Source: Cnuella takakiae
GTDB taxonomy: Bacteria; Bacteroidota; Bacteroidia; Chitinophagales; Chitinophagaceae
Length of the DNA stretch: 32,740 bases
Reading direction: 5' to 3'
Assembly (NCBI RefSeq): GCF_001953305.1
Contig: NZ_MTFE01000010.1
Span: forward strand, 975,977-1,008,716
Shown here one piece after another: positions 14,851-21,939 of the stretch. A program made the position numbers and the translations under genes. The stretch's first letter is position 1. Each line of letters opens with the position of its first letter. The notes beneath the pieces were generated by a model. It did not search any database. It had not been told where the DNA came from and saw only the letters and a program-made list of their open reading frames with translations.

Positions 14851-15561
14851 TTATTGCTGTATAGCTGCCACCACTTCTTTGTCCAATGGTGAAACTGAAG
14901 GCCCAAAATAATGGGTGAGCACGCCTTCCTCGTTGATCAGGTATTTGGCAAAGTTCCACTGGGGCGCCTGGTTGTTCCAGCCATTCTGGCCCGGGTTGGT
15001 GAGCCATTGAAACACCGGGTGCTGGCCGGCGCCGGGCACCACCTGGCTTTTTTTAGCCAACGGAAACTGTACGCCGTAATTGATTTTACAAAATTGTTCG
15101 ATATCGGCATCGCTGCCTTTTTCCTGCTCCTTGAAGTCGTTGGCCGGAAAGCCGATGATTTCAAGGCGGTCTTTATGGGCCTGCCACAGCTCCTGCAGTT
15201 CTTCGTACTGCCCTGTATACCCGCATTCCGATGCGGTGTTCACCAGCAATATCTTGCGGCCACGCAACTGCTCCAGCGGCAGGGGCTGGCCATTGTTGCG
15301 GGCAATGGTTAACTGGTAAACAGAAGCGGGCGCTTTTTTCCCGTCCTTGTTTTTCCTGATGGTGGCATTGGTGCCTGCCAGCTTGGTGATGCGCATCAGT
15401 ACGGGATAGGCAAGCTTCAGCAGTTGCTGTTTGAATGTTTGTTGGCTCATGATTACAGGTTGAATAAAAAACAGGGCGCCAAGGGCCAGCAGCAGTAAAA
15501 CCGGCAGCCAGCCTTTGCCCCGCATCCGTTTTTGTTTAACAGCTAACAATTTTCTGTCCAT
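14851..15561 (-). CDS. Glutathione peroxidase family protein, membrane-anchored
   Basis: Thiol peroxidase of the glutathione peroxidase family, 236 residues against the usual 160-190. The catalytic Cys113 is in VNTASECGYTGQYEELQ, the Gln lies in FPANDFKEQEKG, and the Trp/Asn pair is in QWNFAKYLI, so the active-site tetrad is complete. The extra N-terminus has a basic stretch and a membrane helix (about 18-38, WLPVLLLLALGALFFIQPVI), then about 45 residues before the domain. This predicts a periplasm-facing, inner-membrane-tethered enzyme that may reduce lipid hydroperoxides with thioredoxin-like donors. The tether is seen in sequence; topology and donor are inferred. Confidence 0.88.
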   Translation of the reverse strand: MDRKLLAVKQKRMRGKGWLPVLLLLALGALFFIQPVIMSQQTFKQQLLKLAYPVLMRITKLAGTNATIRKNKDGKKAPASVYQLTIARNNGQPLPLEQLRGRKILLVNTASECGYTGQYEELQELWQAHKDRLEIIGFPANDFKEQEKGSDADIEQFCKINYGVQFPLAKKSQVVPGAGQHPVFQWLTNPGQNGWNNQAPQWNFAKYLINEEGVLTHYFGPSVSPLDKEVVAAIQQ

Positions 15562-15720
15562 CCCGGTTGGCTTTTAGCACAGGTAATCAGGTAAAGCTAA
15601 ACTTAAGAGGCCAGGCGGGTAAACCAGAGCGCTACAAAGGGGTACCAAAACAGGGTATTTGTATGTATTATTGTTGGGCCATAACAATCAAATCAATTCA
15701 CCCAAAAAATCTCAAACCAA

Positions 15721-16230
15721 ATGAAATCACACTCTTTAAAACTCCTGTTTTTCTTTGTTGCGGTATTTGCCAGCTTTATGGGCCAGGCCCAGCAGCCTGT
15801 TGCCAGCCCCGCCCAAAAAGTAAGCGGCAAGGCAGGCGCCGCCGATATCACCATCAACTATGGCAGCCCGGCGGTAAAGGGCCGCACCATCTGGGGCGAC
15901 CTGGTGCCTTACGATAAAGTATGGCGTGCCGGTGCCAACGAGGCCACTACCATTGAAACCTCCAAGGACATCACCGTGGAAGGCAAGACCCTGCCTGCCG
16001 GTAAGTATGCTTTCTTCACCATTCCGGGTAAGGACAAGTGGACGGTAATCTTCAATAAGGAAGCCAAGCAGTGGGGCGCTTACAGCTACAAGGAAGCACA
16101 GGATGCCCTGCGGGTACAGGTTACACCGCGCAAGGCAGCTTCTTTCAACGAGCGCCTGGCATACGTGGTAAATAAGGACGGCTTTGCAATGCGCTGGGCC
16201 GACCTGGAAGTGCCGGTAACGGTGAAATAA
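15721..16230 (+). CDS. Secreted DUF2911 domain protein
   Basis: Exported protein of 169 residues: signal peptide (about 1-23, ending GQAQ) followed by one DUF2911 domain. Family-typical stretches are VSGKAGAADITINYGSPAVK, GRTIWGDLVPYDKVWRAGAN, TLPAGKYAFFTIPG and WTVIFNK. The domain is common in Bacteroidota secreted proteins and its function is unknown. The ATG at 15721 begins the signal peptide directly, so the start is firm. Divergent from glutathione peroxidase with 159 nt between, and followed by a strong terminator. Confidence 0.9.
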   Translation: MKSHSLKLLFFFVAVFASFMGQAQQPVASPAQKVSGKAGAADITINYGSPAVKGRTIWGDLVPYDKVWRAGANEATTIETSKDITVEGKTLPAGKYAFFTIPGKDKWTVIFNKEAKQWGAYSYKEAQDALRVQVTPRKAASFNERLAYVVNKDGFAMRWADLEVPVTVK

Positions 16231-16248
16231 GGATACTTTGTTTTTTGC

Positions 16249-16278
16249 AAAGGCTGCTCCCCCGGGGCGGCCTTTTTT
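16249..16278 (+). terminator. Rho-independent terminator after DUF2911 gene
   Basis: AAAGGC pairs with GCCTTT around an inner G/C-rich stem with a CCC loop (two G-T pairs), followed by six T. It ends 27 nt before the aldehyde dehydrogenase ATG. Confidence 0.85.
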
Positions 16279-16304
16279 ATTGTGCTATTTCCCTACATTC
16301 AAAC

Positions 16305-17675
16305 ATGAACGATTCGCTTTTGCACGCCTTGCGGCAAAACTTCCAGCAGGGCAACTCGCGGTCTTATGCATGGCGGCGGCAGCAACTGCTGAACCTGAAG
16401 GCCGCTTTGTACCGGCACGAGGAAGCCATCTATGCAGCCCTTTCCGCCGACCTGAAGAAAAGCAAGGAAGAAGCCTGGATCACCGAGATAGGGTTTGTAC
16501 TGTCCGAAATAAGTTATGTGCTCAGGCACCTGAAAAGTTGGATGCAGCCCCAGAATGTGGGTACCAACCTGCTCAATTTTCCATCTAAAAGCTACCTGTT
16601 GTCGGAGCCCTTGGGTGTGGTGCTCATTATAGGGCCCTGGAACTACCCGCTGCAGCTGGTGCTGGCACCGCTGGTGGGTGCATTGGCTGCAGGCAATTGC
16701 GCCGTGGTAAAACCCAGCGAGCTGGCGCCTGCCACATCGGCCGTGTTGCGGCAGATAACCGCTTCGGCTTTTAAGGAAAATGAAGTGCTGTTGGTGGAGG
16801 GCGAAGGCGCTGCTGTTATTCCGCGCATGATGGAAGCCTTCCGATTTGATCATGTGTTTTATACCGGCAGCACCCAGGTGGGCACCATCATTTACCAACT
16901 GGCTGCCAAACAGCTGGTGCCGGTAACCCTGGAGCTGGGTGGAAAAAGCCCTACCGTTATTGAGCCCGATGCCAACCTGGAAGTAGCCGCCCGCCGGATA
17001 GCGGTAACTAAGTTCAGCAATGCGGGGCAGATGTGCGTGGCGCCCGATTACCTGTTGGTACACCAGTCGGTACGCGAACCATTTGTGCAGCACCTCAAAA
17101 AAGCCATTGATGATTTTTATGTTTCAGAAGCCGTACGCGACTATCACTATGGCAAGGTGGTAAACCAGCGGCAGTTTGACCGCCTGCTGCAATACCTGCA
17201 GGAGGGTACCGTGTTGTACGGGGGCAGCTACGATGCGCCAACCTTGCACCTTTCGCCCACCTTGCTGGCAGATGTGCGGCCGGAGGCCAAGGTGATGCAG
17301 GAAGAGATTTTCGGGCCGCTGCTGCCTGTTTTAACCTGGAGCAAGGAGCAGGAAGCCCTCGATATCATTGCCCGCAACAACAACCCGCTGGCATTTTATG
17401 TATTTACCGAAAACGATAAAAAGGCCAACTGGTGGATGGAACAGGTGCCCGCCGGCGGCGGCTGTATCAACAATGTAAGCTTTCATCTTACCAACCACAA
17501 CCTGCCTTTTGGTGGCCGTGGCAACAGTGGCATGGGTGCCTATCATGGCAAATACTCTTTCGATACGTTCAGCCACAAAAAAGGCGTCCTGAAGACGCCT
17601 ACCTGGTTTGACCCGGCTTTCAAGTATCCGCCATTTAAGGGGAAACTGAATATTTTGAAACGGTTTATGCGATGA
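16305..17675 (+). CDS. Aldehyde dehydrogenase (class 3-like)
   Basis: NAD(P)-dependent oxidation of aldehydes to acids, 456 residues, the short length typical of class 3/fatty aldehyde dehydrogenases. Active-site residues are Asn113 in GPWNYPLQL, Glu210 in LELGGKSP and Cys244 in NAGQMCVAPDYLL. The coenzyme loop FYTGSTQVG and the C-terminal motif NLPFGGRGNSGMGAYHGKYS are intact. The start at 16305 is chosen because the earlier in-frame ATG (16245) lies before the terminator hairpin and would encode it. Candidate substrates are long-chain or lipid-peroxidation aldehydes, which is inferred from the class. Confidence 0.93.
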   Translation: MNDSLLHALRQNFQQGNSRSYAWRRQQLLNLKAALYRHEEAIYAALSADLKKSKEEAWITEIGFVLSEISYVLRHLKSWMQPQNVGTNLLNFPSKSYLLSEPLGVVLIIGPWNYPLQLVLAPLVGALAAGNCAVVKPSELAPATSAVLRQITASAFKENEVLLVEGEGAAVIPRMMEAFRFDHVFYTGSTQVGTIIYQLAAKQLVPVTLELGGKSPTVIEPDANLEVAARRIAVTKFSNAGQMCVAPDYLLVHQSVREPFVQHLKKAIDDFYVSEAVRDYHYGKVVNQRQFDRLLQYLQEGTVLYGGSYDAPTLHLSPTLLADVRPEAKVMQEEIFGPLLPVLTWSKEQEALDIIARNNNPLAFYVFTENDKKANWWMEQVPAGGGCINNVSFHLTNHNLPFGGRGNSGMGAYHGKYSFDTFSHKKGVLKTPTWFDPAFKYPPFKGKLNILKRFMR

Positions 17676-17679
17676 GGCG

Positions 17680-17750
17680 GATATTTTGATATTGGGATAT
17701 TTTGGCGGGCAATTGCCCTACTGATATCCCAATACCGCAATACCCTTATA
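17680..17750. repeat. Intergenic inverted repeat (GATATTGGGATAT word)
   Basis: GATATTGGGATAT (17688-17700) pairs with GATATCCCAATA (17723-17734), with flanking partial copies on both sides. Located between convergent aldehyde dehydrogenase and lipoprotein genes. Confidence 0.65.
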
Positions 17751-17755
17751 CCTTT

Positions 17756-18052
17756 TTAATTCTGCCCTTCACTGGCCGGTGTGCGCTCCTTGATACCGGT
17801 ACCCAGTCCGCCGGTAGAATCCGCAGGGCGGTTGCTGTTGGTTTTATTGTCTTCACTGGTCACCATGTCTGGGCTGGTCTTGGTGCCCTGGTCATTCAGG
17901 TCGCGGGCGGTATCGCCATAGGGAGCCGAGCTACGGGGCACGGCGCCGGTGGTATTGGTCGTATCGGTAGTGGCATCGCCGTCATTCGCAGCATTATTGC
18001 AACTCGTCAGGCTGGCATACACCAGGGAAGCTATCAGCATCGTTTTTTTCAT
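17756..18052 (-). CDS. Small low-complexity lipoprotein
   Basis: A 98-residue predicted lipoprotein: the signal peptide MKKTMLIASLVYASLTSC has a lipobox (LTSC), followed by an acidic, Asn/Thr/Asp/Gly-rich tail without domain or Cys. I do not recognise a family. It resembles, in composition and size, the lipoprotein at 18792-18998, and the two flank a GNAT gene on the same strand. Such short Thr/Asp-rich lipoproteins are common in Bacteroidota and are mostly uncharacterised. The start follows directly from the signal peptide. Confidence 0.75.
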   Translation of the reverse strand: MKKTMLIASLVYASLTSCNNAANDGDATTDTTNTTGAVPRSSAPYGDTARDLNDQGTKTSPDMVTSEDNKTNSNRPADSTGGLGTGIKERTPASEGQN

Positions 18053-18178
18053 TTTCCTAGTTTTAAATCCCTTATCGCGATTTAACAGGCAAATGCTTTG
18101 CCAGACAGCCTTTCGTTGGCTGCCGTTTTTCTCATTTGGGCGTAAATGAGTAGCCTTATTTAAGGTAATTACTTAGGT

Positions 18179-18213
18179 AAAAAAACGGGCTTGCCACCGT
18201 GCAGCAAACCCGT
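18179..18213 (-). terminator. Rho-independent terminator after GNAT gene
   Basis: On the minus strand, ACGGGTTTGC pairs with GCAAGCCCGT (one mismatch-type G-T pair), followed by a run of seven T (18185-18179). It lies 33 nt past the GNAT stop. Confidence 0.8.
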
Positions 18214-18245
18214 CCAAAGTTTTAGGTACAGCAAAATACTGCTGT

Positions 18246-18761
18246 TTACAAAGGGCGTTGCATTACCCAATCGGTTTGCACATCATCGCCCAGAATGAAT
18301 TCTACTTCACCGCATTTTTCAAAGCCCCAGCGATGGTAAAAATCAATTGCCCGCTGGTTGTGTTCCCACACGCAAAGCCATGCGCAGTCTTTGCCTTTTT
18401 GTTTGCCCATTTCGAGGCTGGTTTGCATCAGCAGCTGGCCCACGCCCTTACCAATCATGTTTTTGCAGGCATAGAGCCGGGCAATTTCCAGTGCTTTTGC
18501 ACCGGCCATTTGGGGCGGGTTGCGGCCATCGCGCAGCTTTACATAACCTGCCAGCTGATCGCCGGCATAAGCCAGCAAAAACGTATTGGGCGTCTGGCCC
18601 ACCTCCAGCATCAGCCGGCCGCGGGTAAACTGCTCATTGAGAAACTTATCCATATCGGCCTTGCTGTTTTGCGCAGCAAAAGTGTCGAAAAAGGTCTGGC
18701 GGCTAAGGTCGGCAATAAGTACTGCATCCTGGGTAGTGGCTTCGCGAATGCTCAGGTTCAT
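18246..18761 (-). CDS. GNAT family N-acetyltransferase
   Basis: Acetyl-CoA-dependent N-acetyltransferase of 171 residues. The fold is readable: IREATTQDAVLIADLSRQTF (beta1-alpha1), AYAGDQLAGYVKL (beta2-beta3), LEIARLYACKNMIGKGVGQL with the acetyl-CoA pyrophosphate loop near GKGVGQ (about 104-109), and AWLCVWEHNQRAIDFYHRWGFEKCGE at the C-terminal half. The ExxRLYV-like segment and Gly loop resemble PaiA-type polyamine or amino-acid acetyltransferases, but the substrate cannot be set. It lies between two small lipoprotein genes on the same strand and ends at its own terminator. Confidence 0.9.
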   Translation of the reverse strand: MNLSIREATTQDAVLIADLSRQTFFDTFAAQNSKADMDKFLNEQFTRGRLMLEVGQTPNTFLLAYAGDQLAGYVKLRDGRNPPQMAGAKALEIARLYACKNMIGKGVGQLLMQTSLEMGKQKGKDCAWLCVWEHNQRAIDFYHRWGFEKCGEVEFILGDDVQTDWVMQRPL

Positions 18762-18791
18762 GCGGGCAATTTACAGCAGCCGGGTTAAACA

Positions 18792-18998
18792 TTATTGCGC
18801 CGAATCGGAATGGTAGTTGGTATTGGGCTCGGCACCGGTGGCGGCCGTGTCGGGGATATTGCCGTTTACATTTTCCACCCCACGGTATTGGGTAACCGAA
18901 GTATCGTTGGTGGCGCTATCGGTATTGCTGCTGTTGTTGCTATTGCCACAGCTTGTTGCCAGTGCGGCTATCAGGAGGAGGCTGCAAATTTTGTACAT
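18792..18998 (-). CDS. Small low-complexity lipoprotein (second copy type)
   Basis: A 68-residue predicted lipoprotein: MYKICSLLLIAALATSC signal with lipobox ATSC, then an Asn/Ser/Thr/Asp-rich tail including SNTDSATNDTSVTQYRG and ending in HSDSAQ. No domain is recognised. An earlier in-frame Met at 19025 would put nine residues before the signal peptide, so 18998 is used. It is 30 nt upstream of the GNAT gene, probably co-transcribed. Its similarity to the lipoprotein at 17756 is in layout and composition, not clear alignment. Confidence 0.7.
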   Translation of the reverse strand: MYKICSLLLIAALATSCGNSNNSSNTDSATNDTSVTQYRGVENVNGNIPDTAATGAEPNTNYHSDSAQ

Positions 18999-19047
18999 GG
19001 TTGATGTTTGGAAGGGTAGGGGCAATTATTTTGCCACAGAAGGGTGG

Positions 19048-19156
19048 GGATTGTTGATTCGTGATTATTGATTATTGGAAAGTGGCGGGAAGGTGAGTGA
19101 TGAGTAATGAGTGATGAGATGGGATATAGAAATGAATAATCAGTAATCAATAATCC
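19048..19156. repeat. Intergenic inverted repeat (GATTATTGATTATTGG word)
   Basis: Left arm 19048-19078 has GATTATTGATTATTGG-like words; right arm 19131-19156 has complementary AATCAGTAATCAATAATCC. The spacer contains its own tandem run of GAGTGATGAGTAATGA (19094-19118). It sits in the divergent gap between a lipoprotein gene and tadA. Confidence 0.7.
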
Positions 19157-19169
19157 TTTCCGGCCAACT

Positions 19170-19177
19170 TATCTTCG
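19170..19177 (+). promoter_or_regulatory. -7-like element before tadA
   Basis: TATCTTCG, one base off TAnnTTTG, ending 4 nt before the tadA ATG. Same spacing as at the DUF502 gene. Confidence 0.3.
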
Positions 19178-19181
19178 GCAT

Positions 19182-19625
19182 ATGAACGAAACGGACGAGC
19201 AGTTTATGCGGCAGGCTCTGCGACAGGCGCAGCAGGCTTTTGAAGAAGACGAGGTGCCCGTGGGTGCCGTGGTGGTGATGAACGGCCGCATTATTGCACG
19301 CGGTTACAACCAGGTGGAAAGGCTCAACGACCCAACGGCCCATGCCGAGATCATTGCCCTTACATCGGCATTCAACCAGCTGGGCAGCAAATACCTGCCC
19401 GAAGCAACCCTGTATGTAACTGTGGAACCCTGTGTGATGTGCAGCGGTGCCCTGTACTGGAGCAAGATTGGCAGAGTGGTTTGGGGTGCATCCGACCCTA
19501 AAAACGGGTTCAGCAGGGTGCAGCCTGCGATATCACCTTTTCATCCTAAAACCGAATTGGTGCATGGTGTGCTGGAAAATGAATGTGCCGGCCTGATCCG
19601 GGAATTTTTCCGGGCAAAACGGTGA
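19182..19625 (+). CDS. tadA: tRNA adenosine(34) deaminase / nucleoside deaminase
   Basis: Zinc deaminase of the cytidine/deoxycytidylate deaminase family, 147 residues, most likely converting A34 to inosine in tRNA-Arg(ACG). The zinc site is complete: His54-Ala-Glu56 in PTAHAEIIAL and Cys84/Cys87 in VEPCVMCSGAL. VPVGAVVVMNG and the C-terminal GVLENECAGLIREFFRAKR fit TadA length and layout. A guanine deaminase or other small-substrate relative remains possible but less likely. The start is fixed by the short N-terminal helix and by the -7-like element directly upstream. Confidence 0.88.
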   Translation: MNETDEQFMRQALRQAQQAFEEDEVPVGAVVVMNGRIIARGYNQVERLNDPTAHAEIIALTSAFNQLGSKYLPEATLYVTVEPCVMCSGALYWSKIGRVVWGASDPKNGFSRVQPAISPFHPKTELVHGVLENECAGLIREFFRAKR

Positions 19626-19717
19626 GGGTGTAAATGGTAGCCGTCAATATGTGCCGGTACCGCCCATTGATCACCGAATTTTTACGTTGGCCTTACATTC
19701 CGGCAACCCCAGGCTTG

Positions 19718-19725
19718 TACATTTG
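19718..19725 (+). promoter_or_regulatory. TAnnTTTG -7 element for superoxide dismutase
   Basis: TACATTTG, 59 nt upstream of the ATG at 19785. A TTG at 19687-19689 is somewhat too far (28 nt) to be the usual -33 element. Confidence 0.4.
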
Positions 19726-19784
19726 TTGCTCCTACGGAAACGACAGACCAGATTTCCCATTGTTCATTCTTAAATACTATAGTT

Positions 19785-20390
19785 ATGGCATTTACACTTC
19801 CGCAACTTCCTTATGCACATGAGGCCCTGGAACCCCATATTGATGCACAAACCATGCAGATTCACCATGGCAAGCACCACCAGGCCTATGTTGACAACCT
19901 GAATAAAGCCATCGCCGGCACCGAGCACGAAAACAAAAGCATCGAAGAGCTGGTAGCCAGCGCAGGCAGCATTTCGCCCGCCGTGCGCAACAACGGTGGC
20001 GGTCACTGGAACCACACTTTCTTCTGGAACATCCTGGCGCCCAATGCCGGCGGACAACCCACCGGCGCCCTGGCCGAAGCCATCAACAGCACCTTTGGTT
20101 CCTTTGATGCGTTTAAAGAAAAGTTCAATGCCGCAGGTACCACCCGCTTTGGTTCGGGCTGGGCATGGCTGATTGTAAAAGACGGCAAGCTGGAAGTAAC
20201 CAGCACTCCCAACCAGGACAATCCCCTGATGGATGTAGCCGAAGTAAAAGGCACCCCCATCCTGGGTGTGGACGTGTGGGAACACGCCTACTACCTGAAG
20301 TACCAGAACCGCCGCCCCGAATACCTCGGCGCTTTCTGGAACGTGGTAAACTGGAATAAAGTGAATGAATTGTACGAGCAGGCGAAGTAA
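19785..20390 (+). CDS. sodA: Superoxide dismutase, Mn/Fe family (Mn-type features)
   Basis: Cytosolic superoxide dismutase of 201 residues; no signal peptide. Metal ligands are His27 (QIHHGKHH), His77 (HWNHTFFW), Asp163 and His167 ([10 protein letters not shown]). The outer-sphere Gln is at 144 in PNQDNPLMD and the position before the second ligand reads GGGHWNH. Both are characteristic of Mn-type rather than Fe-type enzymes, although cambialistic use cannot be excluded. GSGWAWLIV and the C-terminal [11 protein letters not shown] are intact. Followed by a composite repeat containing a hairpin that may serve as its terminator. Confidence 0.95.
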   Translation: MAFTLPQLPYAHEALEPHIDAQTMQIHHGKHHQAYVDNLNKAIAGTEHENKSIEELVASAGSISPAVRNNGGGHWNHTFFWNILAPNAGGQPTGALAEAINSTFGSFDAFKEKFNAAGTTRFGSGWAWLIVKDGKLEVTSTPNQDNPLMDVAEVKGTPILGVDVWEHAYYLKYQNRRPEYLGAFWNVVNWNKVNELYEQAK

Positions 20391-20402
20391 AACCTCGCCT
20401 CA

Positions 20403-20564
20403 CCCCCTGTCCCCCTAAAGGGGGAACTTAGGTCAAGTAACCTGAAATGTACAGCGCCCCTCTGCTTTGGAGGGGCGCTGTTGTATATAGCAACGTCAAC
20501 CTAAAGTTTATTCCAAAATGGTCAAGCACTCCGTCCTAAGTTCCCCCTTAAGGGGGACAGGGGG
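20403..20564. repeat. Composite inverted-repeat element with central hairpin
   Basis: Arms 20403-20432 and 20535-20564 are 30-nt inverted repeats with one mismatch; each arm is itself palindromic (TCCCCCTAAAGGGGGA type). The centre holds a 12-bp-stem hairpin at 20451-20481. No protein is encoded. The element fills the gap between convergent sodA and yidD and looks like a small MITE- or REP-type unit. Confidence 0.75.
20451..20481. terminator. Hairpin, possible bidirectional terminator of sodA and yidD
   Basis: ACAGCGCCCCTC pairs perfectly with GAGGGGCGCTGT around TGCTTTG. No strong T tract follows on either strand (TTGTATAT on plus), so terminator activity is tentative. Confidence 0.5.
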
Positions 20565-20574
20565 TATGAGCAGG

Positions 20575-20805
20575 TTAGGGCACCGGGTCATACCCGCTTC
20601 CACCCCAGGGATGGCAGCGGCCGATGCGCTTGATGGTCAGCCAGAAGCCTTTGAAAAGGCCGTACTTTTTAAAAGCCTCCAGCCCGTACTGCGAGCAGGT
20701 GGGGGTGTAGCGGCACGAGGGTCCCAGCAAGGGCGAAATAGCCAGCTGGTAAAAGCGGATCAGCCAGATAAAGGGCAGGGCCAGTATTTTAAACAGGGAT
20801 CTCAT
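20575..20805 (-). CDS. yidD: Membrane protein insertion efficiency factor YidD
   Basis: Small inner-membrane-associated protein of 76 residues thought to assist YidC-dependent insertion. The family core is complete: [34 protein letters not shown] and [19 protein letters not shown], with the conserved Cys residues. The start [12 protein letters not shown] at 20805 gives the standard N-terminal helix; the longer frame to 20901 would overlap rnpA much further. It overlaps the 3' end of rnpA by 17 nt, the usual rpmH-rnpA-yidD order. Confidence 0.93.
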   Translation of the reverse strand: MRSLFKILALPFIWLIRFYQLAISPLLGPSCRYTPTCSQYGLEAFKKYGLFKGFWLTIKRIGRCHPWGGSGYDPVP

Positions 20806-21190
20806 TAATGCGGCGTTGGAGCTGTTGCAGGCATTTGGCCATGGCGGCGTGCACCTGTTCAAAGGTAAGCAGCTCTTTGCCGGTATACAGGAAAAAAACA
20901 TGCCCGGCAGTGTGGCGCTCCTCCATCAGTTGTAAAAGGGGCGCTTTCTGCAGGCGGTAGGCTTCGCGGAGCAGGCGCTTGATGCGGTTGCGGTCTACTG
21001 CCTTTTTAAAACTGCGTTTGGGGGCCGACACGCCGGCAAGCATACCCGCAGGTTGGGCTTCCGAAACAGGAAACAAGCGGCAATTCATTTTCACCGGGAA
21101 AGCATGATAGCCCTTGCCCTCGCTGAAGAGGGCATCTATCTGCTTGCGGCTTTTGAGCCGCTCCCGCTTGCTGAAGCTGAATTGAGACAA
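20789..21190 (-). CDS. rnpA: Ribonuclease P protein component
   Basis: Protein subunit that helps RNase P RNA bind and cleave the 5' leader of pre-tRNA, 133 residues and strongly basic. The N-terminal [19 protein letters not shown] and the family signature around [18 protein letters not shown] (about 68-85) are clear. The start is TTG at 21190: the next in-frame Met is residue 35, which would delete conserved sequence. The gene overlaps yidD by 17 nt and lies 275 nt downstream of rpmH, an unusually large gap for this pair, filled by an inverted repeat. Confidence 0.93.
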   Translation of the reverse strand: MSQFSFSKRERLKSRKQIDALFSEGKGYHAFPVKMNCRLFPVSEAQPAGMLAGVSAPKRSFKKAVDRNRIKRLLREAYRLQKAPLLQLMEERHTAGHVFFLYTGKELLTFEQVHAAMAKCLQQLQRRINEIPV

Positions 21191-21381
21191 GAGATTCCGG
21201 ATTTGGGATTTTAGATTTCGGAGGTTTACAAAAGCACTGGTTTTCTTACGATAGGTAATTGCTTTGCATAAGCGTAGTGATTTCGGGTGCTTATTTCAGT
21301 TGTTTGAATATGCAATCTATAGTGCACGCAATTCGGTAGCAAACTATTGATATCCGAAATCCCACGTCCGAAATCATCCAC
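21191..21381. repeat. Intergenic inverted repeat between rpmH and rnpA (GATTTCGG word)
   Basis: Left arm 21191-21225 (GGATTTGGGATTTTAGATTT then CGG) and right arm 21349-21381 (ATCCGAAATCCCACGTCCGA then AATC) are imperfect reverse complements, separated by about 123 nt. Confidence 0.65.
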
Positions 21382-21465
21382 TTCCTGGTTACCTACAAAA
21401 AGCAAATAGCCCCGGCGGCCGGAGCTATTCAATAAGGTCTGAAACGGGACGGACCCGCTACTGGA

Positions 21466-21621
21466 CTATTTCAGCTTGCGCTCGTCGGAAACAGTCAGCT
21501 TTTTACGGCCTTTGGCACGACGACTAGCCAGCACTTTACGACCGTTAGCGGTCTCCATGCGTTTGCGGAAACCGTGAACGGTTTTGCGGCGGCGGCGATG
21601 CGGTTGGAATGTACGTTTCAT
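21466..21621 (-). CDS. rpmH: 50S ribosomal protein L34
   Basis: Very basic 51-residue ribosomal protein bL34 of the large subunit. It begins [20 protein letters not shown] and continues [20 protein letters not shown], the near-invariant L34 sequence, with a slightly extended lysine-rich C-terminus ([11 protein letters not shown]). The reading frame was worked out directly from the minus strand: start codon 21619-21621, stop 21466-21468. It leads the rpmH-rnpA-yidD group. No dnaA or origin-like sequence is adjacent here. Confidence 0.97.
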   Translation of the reverse strand: MKRTFQPHRRRRKTVHGFRKRMETANGRKVLASRRAKGRKKLTVSDERKLK

Positions 21622-21939
21622 TATTAATAAGTTTTTTCACTTTAAGAATTGCCCGTGGAGAAGACGGGTTGGGTTCCATTTACTACAGGTCACCACACCC
21701 GCAGCTTGTGAAAGGACGGCAAAAGTAAGGAGGATTTTTGAATTGGCGGGGCCGGAACGGATTTTTTAATTTTAATATGCCTGCTTTCTCCTGTACCTGC
21801 TTGGTTTTTCGGGCAGAACGAAAAGATTGGTAGGGTAATACACAAAAAACAGGCTGCCCAAACCTGCTCTGCCCATTTAACACTGTTGGTTAACCAAGGA
21901 CAGGTCAGACCTTTGTTTGGGTAAACTAAATTTAAATGT
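21622..21939. other. Gene-free 318-bp interval upstream of rpmH
   Basis: Holds the rpmH leader and promoter element (21720-21727), a perfect 12-nt palindrome TTGGTTAACCAA (21886-21897), and the 3' flank of the M48 gene. No convincing terminator hairpin with T tract or small gene is seen. Confidence 0.5.
21720..21727 (-). promoter_or_regulatory. TAnnTTTG -7 element for rpmH
   Basis: TACTTTTG on the minus strand, 98 nt before the rpmH ATG. It would give a leader of about 90 nt. Confidence 0.4.

Noticed and set aside
21466-21621. Replication origin near rpmH
   Set aside because: In some bacteria rpmH borders dnaA and oriC, but no dnaA gene or cluster of DnaA-box-like sites is seen here.
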